From NCBI GenBank assembly GCA_947565255.1, contig CANOFI010000071.1, positions 1 to 9,811 of the forward strand: a stretch of 9,811 nucleotides of DNA, written 5' to 3'. The position numbers were made by a program, and so were the translations under genes. Origin of the DNA: an uncultured Lachnospiraceae bacterium (GTDB taxonomy: Bacteria; Bacillota; Clostridia; Lachnospirales; Lachnospiraceae). Position 1 is the stretch's first letter. Each line of letters opens with the position of its first letter. The notes under the pieces were generated by a model. The model had not been told where the DNA came from and did no database searches. It saw nothing but the letters and a program-made list of their open reading frames with translations. This document shows positions 5,366-9,811 of the stretch, one piece after another.

Positions 5366-6871
5366 CTACTTAAATTGCTCTTTAAATTCCTCAATTGCCT
5401 TTACCAGCTTTTCCTCATTCTCCTTGGAAAGCTCCTTGGTTGCACGGATATCTGCCGGAATTTCAGCATACTTTGTTGAAATAAATTCAAACAAATTCTC
5501 CTCAAAACGAAGAATGTCTTCCACCTCGATATCAAGCAGATATTTATTGGTCACCGCATAAATGATAATTACCTGATATTCTACCGGCATCGGCTTATAC
5601 TGCGGCTGTTTCAACACTTCCTTGATACGCTCGCCCTGTGCAAGCTTTTCCTTTGTGTCTGCGTCCAGTTCCGAACCAAACTGTGCAAAGGAAGCCAACT
5701 CGCGGTACTGGGCCAGCTCCACACGAATCGGCGCCGCAATCTTCTTAATCGCCTTAATCTGTGCCGCACCTCCGACACGCGATACCGAAAGTCCGGCATT
5801 TACTGCGGGACGGAATCCGGCATTAAACATTTCTGTCTCAAGATAAATCTGTCCGTCTGTTATGGATATTACATTCGTCGGAATATACGCCGATACATCA
5901 CCTGCCTGCGTCTCAATAATCGGGAGCGCCGTCAGGGAACCTCCGCCATATTCTTCAGACATTCTTGCAGCTCTTTCCAGCAGTCTGGAATGCAGATAGA
6001 ACACATCACCAGGATATGCCTCACGTCCCGGCGGTCTTCTCAGCAGCAGAGACAGCGTACGGTAAGCGGTTGCATGCTTTGACAAATCGTCATACACAAC
6101 CAGTACATCCTCTCCGTTTTCCATCCATTCCTCTCCGATTGCACATCCTGCATATGGAGCAATATACTGTAACGGTGCCAGTTCACTCGCCGTGGAAGCA
6201 ACCACTGTGGTATAATCCATCGCACCGTACTCTTCCAGCGTCTTTACAATCGTCGCAACCGTTGACGCCTTCTGGCCGATTGCCACGTAAATACATTTTA
6301 CATTCTGTCCCTTTTGGTTGATAATCGTATCAATGGCAATCGCCGTTTTCCCGGTCTGCCGGTCTCCGATAATCAGCTCACGCTGTCCCCTTCCAATTGG
6401 AATCATGGCGTCAATCGCCTTAATACCTGTCTGAAGCGGAGTATCTACGGACTTTCTTGTGATAACGCCGGACGCCACTCTCTCAATCTGGCGGAACGTA
6501 TCCGTCTGCACAGGGCCCTTGCCGTCAATCGGCTGTCCAAGCGCATTGACAACACGTCCAAGCAGCGCATCACCAACCGGAACTTCCACTACGCGTCCCG
6601 TCGTCTTTACTGTATCGCCTTCATTGATATTCTTGGAATCTCCAAGCAAAACCGCACCTACGTTGTCTTCCTCCAGATTCAGTATCATACCGAATACCTC
6701 ACCCGGAAATTCCAGCAGTTCACCCTGCATTGCCTTTTCAAGTCCATGAATACGCGCGATACCATCCGCTACCTGAATAACCGTTCCTACATCAGAAACC
6801 TCCAGCTCAGAAGCATATTTTTTAATTTGTTCTTTTATTACGGAACTAATTTCCTCTGGTCTTAAATTCAT
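5366..6871 (-). CDS. atpA: F1 ATP synthase alpha subunit
   Basis: Alpha alternates with beta in the F1 hexamer and has non-catalytic nucleotide sites. At 501 residues it has the expected length. Visible features are an N-terminal helix and beta-barrel (to about 95), Walker A GDRQTGKT at 169-176, the LLLRRPPGREAYPGD loop from 275, the family signature PTNVISITDGQI at 331-342, and AGLSVSRVGGAAQ from 359 with the arginine finger R365. The first residues MNLRPEEISSVIKEQI form the helix that binds the delta subunit. The ATG at 6871 is preceded by AAGGTG ten bases away. The gap to atpH is 40 bp and to atpG 14 bp. Nothing suggests damage or transfer. Confidence 0.99.
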   Translation of the reverse strand: MNLRPEEISSVIKEQIKKYASELEVSDVGTVIQVADGIARIHGLEKAMQGELLEFPGEVFGMILNLEEDNVGAVLLGDSKNINEGDTVKTTGRVVEVPVGDALLGRVVNALGQPIDGKGPVQTDTFRQIERVASGVITRKSVDTPLQTGIKAIDAMIPIGRGQRELIIGDRQTGKTAIAIDTIINQKGQNVKCIYVAIGQKASTVATIVKTLEEYGAMDYTTVVASTASELAPLQYIAPYAGCAIGEEWMENGEDVLVVYDDLSKHATAYRTLSLLLRRPPGREAYPGDVFYLHSRLLERAARMSEEYGGGSLTALPIIETQAGDVSAYIPTNVISITDGQIYLETEMFNAGFRPAVNAGLSVSRVGGAAQIKAIKKIAAPIRVELAQYRELASFAQFGSELDADTKEKLAQGERIKEVLKQPQYKPMPVEYQVIIIYAVTNKYLLDIEVEDILRFEENLFEFISTKYAEIPADIRATKELSKENEEKLVKAIEEFKEQFK

Positions 6872-6911
6872 GGGGCTGTCGCACCTTCTTTCTTTTACTA
6901 TCCTTACCTGG

Positions 6912-7463
6912 CTACATGGCCAGCTGAATTTTTGTCAGTTCTTTTGTCAGTTCATATAACTTCGTCTGAATGCTGCTGTCAACTACACGGTCCTTCATAC
7001 GAATGACCATTCCGCCAATCAGAGCCTTATCCACTGCATAGTGAACCTCCACTTTTTCGTAATCCGTCGTCTCAAGCAGTCTTTTTTCCACCTGCGCCTT
7101 CTGCCCGTCCGACAGTTCACAGGCAGTCGTTACATATGCGGTTCCAATACGGTTATAGTCCTTTACACGCTCTGAAAAATAATTAAGAATTTCAGATAAT
7201 TCCGCATAACGTCCCTTTTCCACAATCAGGCGGACAAAACCGGTCACCTCATCTTCTACTTTTCCTTCCAGAATAGAAACGATGACCTGCTGTTTCTCCT
7301 CCCTGGAAATCTTCGGATGACTCATCAGTTTTGCAAGCTCATCGTTCTGCGCAAGCACCGCAATCAATACTGACACATTCTCGGCTATCCTGTCTAACTT
7401 ATTCTCCTCCAAAGCTGCCTCAAACAGTGCATCACCATAAGTTTTCGCTGCTAACTTAGCCAT
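6912..7463 (-). CDS. atpH: F1 ATP synthase delta subunit
   Basis: Delta joins the top of F1 to the b-subunit peripheral stalk. The 183-residue protein has the N-terminal helical domain (AKTYGDALFEAALEENKLD onward, to about 105). The conserved C-terminal segment ALIGGMVIRMKDRVVDSSI (about 147-165) is the family signature. The ATG lies 13 bases inside the 3' end of atpF, with GGGTGATGA just upstream. Translation is therefore probably coupled to atpF, keeping the peripheral-stalk proteins in step. The order b, delta, alpha is the standard bacterial arrangement. Confidence 0.97.
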   Translation of the reverse strand: MAKLAAKTYGDALFEAALEENKLDRIAENVSVLIAVLAQNDELAKLMSHPKISREEKQQVIVSILEGKVEDEVTGFVRLIVEKGRYAELSEILNYFSERVKDYNRIGTAYVTTACELSDGQKAQVEKRLLETTDYEKVEVHYAVDKALIGGMVIRMKDRVVDSSIQTKLYELTKELTKIQLAM

Positions 7464-8017
7464 GTATCATCACCCATTTCTTTCAAAGTTTCATCCACTA
7501 ACTGTTCCTGAACGGTTGTGTCAATGGATGCTCCTACAACCTTTCCGGCCATCAGTGATGCAATTTGAATCATTTCTTTCTTCATATCATCGACCGCACG
7601 CTTTTTCTCTAACTCAACTTCCTGACTTGCACGCTGCATAATGCGGCCCGCCTCTTCTTTTGCCTCTTCGATGATCTTTGCTTCGTTTTTCTTTGCTTTT
7701 TTGCGGGCTTCACTCAGAATTTCTTCTGCTTCTTTATTCACATCCTTCAGCTTTGCATCGTACTCTTCTTTCAAAGCGATGGCATCCGCTTTTTCCTTCT
7801 CTGCACTGTCCAGATCTTCCCGGATCTTTTCTCTTCTTTTCTCTAACAGTTCTTTTGCCGGATTAAACAGCACATAAGATAAAATAATAAACAGAATAAA
7901 TACGGAAATCGCCAGCAGAAGCGTATCTGCAAGCAGCTGAAGGTCCAGTCCGAACAGCCAGCCTTCGTCTGCCTCTGCCAACAGCTGGGAAGCCCCGTTT
8001 ATTATATTCATATCCAA
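7451..8017 (-). CDS. atpF: Fo ATP synthase b subunit (peripheral stalk)
   Basis: The b subunit anchors the stator in the membrane and reaches up to delta and F1. The 188-residue protein has one hydrophobic helix (about 28-50, ADTLLLAISVFILFIILSYV). It continues into the conserved FNPAKELLEKRREKI and then a long charged coiled coil rich in Lys, Glu and Ala to about residue 160. There is a single b gene, so the stalk should be a homodimer. Two starts are possible: TTG at 8017 and ATG at 8011. AGGAGG lies eight bases before the TTG but 14 before the ATG, so I prefer the TTG. The protein differs by only two residues. The 3' end overlaps atpH by 13 bases. Confidence 0.96.
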   Translation of the reverse strand: MDMNIINGASQLLAEADEGWLFGLDLQLLADTLLLAISVFILFIILSYVLFNPAKELLEKRREKIREDLDSAEKEKADAIALKEEYDAKLKDVNKEAEEILSEARKKAKKNEAKIIEEAKEEAGRIMQRASQEVELEKKRAVDDMKKEMIQIASLMAGKVVGASIDTTVQEQLVDETLKEMGDDTWLS

Positions 8018-8057
8018 AATCTAAGCCTCCTTTCCAACTTGTTACCATGCATTATCC

Positions 8058-8078
8058 GGAAAAATGATTTCATTTTCC
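8058..8078 (-). promoter_or_regulatory. AT-rich hairpin between atpE and atpF
   Basis: The minus strand GGAAAATG pairs with CATTTTTCC across a four-base loop, with one unpaired T. It sits in the middle of the 84-base gap after the c-subunit gene and is not followed by a T-run, so it does not look like a terminator. A hairpin at this place could protect the 3' end of the atpE message, because many more c than b copies are needed. That role is inference. Confidence 0.4.
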
Positions 8079-8101
8079 CACATCTTTTCTTCATTGGAAA
8101 G

Positions 8102-8371
8102 TTATTTGATATCTAACGGCTGTACAAACATCAGAAGCAGCGCTACAAGCAGACCATACAGACCTGTTGTCTCGGCAACCGCCTGTCCAAGAAGCATGGT
8201 CGATGTAATGTCTGACTTTGCGCCAGGATTTCTTCCTGCAGCAGCAGCGGCATGGCCGGCTGCGATACCCTGTCCAATACCAGGACCAATACCGGCAATA
8301 ACTGCAAGGCCTGCGCCGATTGCCGAACATGCATGAATAATTCCATTTAATGTGTTTGTGTCGATTTTCAT
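8102..8371 (-). CDS. atpE: Fo ATP synthase c subunit, Na+-type ring
   Basis: The c subunit forms the membrane rotor ring that carries the coupling ion. The 89-residue protein is two hydrophobic helices joined by the polar loop GRNPGAK (46-52). The ion-binding carboxylate is Glu67 in GQAVAETTGLYG. The residues that coordinate Na+ in the Ilyobacter tartaricus ring are all present in equivalent places: Gln34 (in GPGIGQG), Val65, Glu67, Thr68 in place of Ser, and Tyr72. Proton-type rings normally lack this Gln and hydroxyl pair, so I predict Na+ coupling. There is one ordinary two-helix copy, without duplication or a V-type c subunit. The ribosome binding site AAGGAGG, eight bases before the ATG, is among the strongest in the window, fitting high demand for this subunit. 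Confidence 0.98.
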   Translation of the reverse strand: MKIDTNTLNGIIHACSAIGAGLAVIAGIGPGIGQGIAAGHAAAAAGRNPGAKSDITSTMLLGQAVAETTGLYGLLVALLLMFVQPLDIK

Positions 8372-8401
8372 AATAATTTCCTCCTTAAATCTCTTTTATA
8401 A

Positions 8402-8415
8402 TAATCTTATGATTA
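8402..8415 (-). repeat. Short inverted repeat between atpB and atpE
   Basis: TAATC and GATTA arms of five bases flank a four-base loop just after the atpB stop codon. It is a weak AU stem with no T-run after it, so it is noted only as the sole structure in this 46-base gap. Confidence 0.2.
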
Positions 8416-8417
8416 CC

Positions 8418-9146
8418 CTATTCTTCGCCTATGGCATCTGACACATAGGTCATCGTCAGCATACAGAATACATAAGTCTGAATCGCACCTGAGAATAAAT
8501 CAAAATAAATGTGCAGTACAGACGGAATTCCAATTTTAACAAAAACCGGAAGCATACTGTAAAACAACGCCATCATAACTGTTCCGGAAAGCACATTGGC
8601 AAACAGACGCAATGATAATGAAATCGGAACTGCAATATCTCCGATGATGTTAATCGGAGCCCAGATAGGCCATGGATCACAGAGTCCCTTGACAAAGCCG
8701 GAAAGCTTCTGGTGCTTCAGCTTGTTGTACAAAATCGTAAAAAATGTAATCAGACCAAGCGGAAACGTCACGCCGTAATAGGCTGTCGGCGGCCGCAGAC
8801 CAAAAATACCGGATATATTGCTTATCAGTATAAAAATAAAAATTGTACTGATATAATTCACAAACTTTGCAGCGCTTCCGCCCATAACCCCGTGTATCAT
8901 CTTGTCCAGCATTTCCACAATCAGCTCTGCAAAATTCTGAAAACGCGTGGGGGTATCCGTAACTGCCGCCCTGCGGATTGCCCTGCCTGCACAGACGGCA
9001 AAAATAATAATGCCAACCATGACAATCAGCGTACATACATGAGCCGTAGTAATGTGCAGTTTTTGTCCAAATAATTCATATTCAAACAAATTCTTGATAA
9101 AAAAATCCGGGTCATGACCATTCAGTACCTTCCACAAATCTCCCAT
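8418..9146 (-). CDS. atpB: Fo ATP synthase a subunit
   Basis: The a subunit provides the two half-channels through which the ion enters and leaves the c-ring. In 242 residues there are several membrane helices, at about 34-53, 97-116, 125-141, 165-203 and 208-236. The essential arginine is R180 in ISLSLRLFAN, and the conserved C-terminal-helix glutamine is Q223 in GAIQTYVF. The usual RLFGN reads RLFAN here, a Gly-to-Ala change next to the rotor interface. The ATG at 9146 is preceded by AAGGAGGTG, about six bases off. The gap to atpI is 17 bp and to atpE 46 bp. A Na+-binding c-ring downstream means this subunit should conduct Na+. Confidence 0.98.
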   Translation of the reverse strand: MGDLWKVLNGHDPDFFIKNLFEYELFGQKLHITTAHVCTLIVMVGIIIFAVCAGRAIRRAAVTDTPTRFQNFAELIVEMLDKMIHGVMGGSAAKFVNYISTIFIFILISNISGIFGLRPPTAYYGVTFPLGLITFFTILYNKLKHQKLSGFVKGLCDPWPIWAPINIIGDIAVPISLSLRLFANVLSGTVMMALFYSMLPVFVKIGIPSVLHIYFDLFSGAIQTYVFCMLTMTYVSDAIGEE

Positions 9147-9163
9147 TGTTCCACCTCCTTACT

Positions 9164-9553
9164 TTATTTTACTTTCCTGATTCTCCTTTTTTCCAGAAAT
9201 GGCTGCATATAGGCTGCCACCTTCAGACACAGGATCCCTGCAAAGCAGGAAAAAGGGCTGCCCAAATGGGCATATAACACAATCCAAAACATGATGCCGA
9301 CACTGAAATACCGCACCACAAAATGAAACAGTACAGATTTCTTTGCCTGATCCGCCCCGCTGCCAATTCTCTTTTTCAGTATATAATACATATACACAAG
9401 CATATAAATAGCTATGGCTATACCAAGCCACAAACCGCAGGACACATAGAAACGCTCTCTGACAAAGAACAGCAGCACCGTTTGAAGAAGAAGGCCGCAA
9501 GCAAGGATTATAGCTGACATTTCCCATACAATGATGTTTTCATTCTCTTTCAT
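9164..9553 (-). CDS. atpI: ATP synthase subunit I-like membrane protein
   Basis: This small hydrophobic protein of 129 residues has four likely membrane helices: IIVWEMSAIILACGLLLQTVLLFF, VSCGLWLGIAIAIYMLVYMYYI, a weaker segment SVLFHFVVRYFSVGIMFWIVLY, and FSCFAGILCLKVAAYMQ. It ends in the basic tail EKRRIRKVK. Sequence similarity among AtpI proteins is low, so the call rests mainly on topology, size and position between atpZ and atpB. In Na+-ATP synthases such as that of Acetobacterium woodii, AtpI assists c-ring assembly. I chose the ATG at 9553, overlapping atpZ by 14 bases. The longer open frame would add about 25 basic residues encoded inside atpZ. An alternative Met at 9568 cannot be excluded. 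Confidence 0.8.
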   Translation of the reverse strand: MKENENIIVWEMSAIILACGLLLQTVLLFFVRERFYVSCGLWLGIAIAIYMLVYMYYILKKRIGSGADQAKKSVLFHFVVRYFSVGIMFWIVLYAHLGSPFSCFAGILCLKVAAYMQPFLEKRRIRKVK

Positions 9554-9791
9554 CCTTTTTATCCCCATCCTTTTTGTCGTAAATCTTCTTCGCAAAAATA
9601 TAAATGTTGCGAAAACCGGCCAGCGCACCTAAAAAGAACAAAATAATGACAAAAAATTTCGTTTCCAGTTTTTTGTCAATCCAGATGCCCAGAAACGTAC
9701 ATAAAAAAATAGGAACCAGCATGTGAATACTAAATTGTGTTATCAGAGCCAGAGACTGATAAACACTCCTTTTGTATTTCAAACGGCTCAC
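9540..9791 (-). CDS. atpZ: AtpZ-family small membrane protein, first atp gene
   Basis: This 83-residue protein has two membrane helices (about 16-37, ALITQFSIHMLVPIFLCTFLGIW, and 46-66, FFVIILFFLGALAGFRNIYIF). They are separated by the short charged loop DKKLETK, and the tail is Lys/Asp-rich. This is the AtpZ (ATPase gene 1) pattern, found at the head of many Firmicutes atp operons and linked to Fo assembly or Mg2+ handling. The start is uncertain. GTG at 9791 is given, TTG at 9782 would begin MKYKRSVYQSL with GGTG six bases before it, and the frame stays open to the right edge, so a start outside is possible. It overlaps atpI by 14 bases. Confidence 0.8.
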   Translation of the reverse strand: MSRLKYKRSVYQSLALITQFSIHMLVPIFLCTFLGIWIDKKLETKFFVIILFFLGALAGFRNIYIFAKKIYDKKDGDKKDERE

Positions 9792-9811
9792 CCACTTCCT
9801 GACGCCGAAAT

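Noticed and set aside
6314..6865. A 183-codon open frame on the plus strand opposite atpA, and similar plus-strand frames at 818-1261 and 4042-4500
   Set aside because: They lie antisense to well-supported genes, have no family-like sequence and no convincing ribosome binding site. They are products of codon bias in the real genes.
1..9811. CRISPR arrays, tRNA or rRNA genes, insertion sequences and phage genes
   Set aside because: No regularly spaced repeats, cloverleaf-like sequences, transposase motifs or terminal repeats were seen. The window is almost fully occupied by the genes listed.

Overview
The window is a tightly packed, entirely minus-strand block from a low-to-medium GC Gram-positive bacterium. 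It is most likely a member of class Clostridia, probably a Lachnospiraceae relative. This rests on the F-type ATP synthase operon with clostridial-style AtpZ/AtpI leaders, strong AAGGAGG ribosome binding sites, several TTG starts, and a YwmB-family gene directly after atpC, as in many Firmicutes. No species name can be given from the sequence alone.

Reading in the direction of transcription (high to low coordinates), positions 9791-2576 hold a complete ATP synthase gene set: atpZ, atpI, atpB (a), atpE (c), atpF (b), atpH (delta), atpA (alpha), atpG (gamma), atpD (beta) and atpC (epsilon). All the key catalytic motifs are intact. The c subunit carries the full sodium-ligand pattern (Gln34, Val65, Glu67, Thr68, Tyr72). 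I therefore predict a Na+-coupled rather than H+-coupled enzyme. Most gene junctions are short or overlapping. The exceptions are atpE-atpF (84 bp, with an AT-rich hairpin) and atpG-atpD (110 bp, with a bulged hairpin and three GTATAC palindromes). The promoter of the operon lies beyond the right edge.

Positions 2507-1755 hold a ywmB-family exported protein gene, separated from atpC by 68 bp without a visible terminator. Positions 1659-1072 hold an unrecognised Cys/Met/Tyr/Pro-rich protein that starts at TTG behind a strong Shine-Dalgarno sequence. Upstream of it is a promoter-like element that fits either sigma-A or the mother-cell sporulation factor sigma-K. This makes a coat-associated role possible but unproven.

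Positions 959-279 hold a protein that keeps the layout of the WecG/TagA/CpsF glycosyltransferase family but has lost its catalytic signature residues. It looks like a pseudoenzyme. It has its own good sigma-A-like promoter and is followed 51 bp downstream by the first 75 codons of a ParA/MinD-type ATPase cut by the left edge. This pseudo-glycosyltransferase plus ParA pair is the least explained part of the window. The ATP synthase is well understood apart from its ion specificity and the two structured intergenic gaps.
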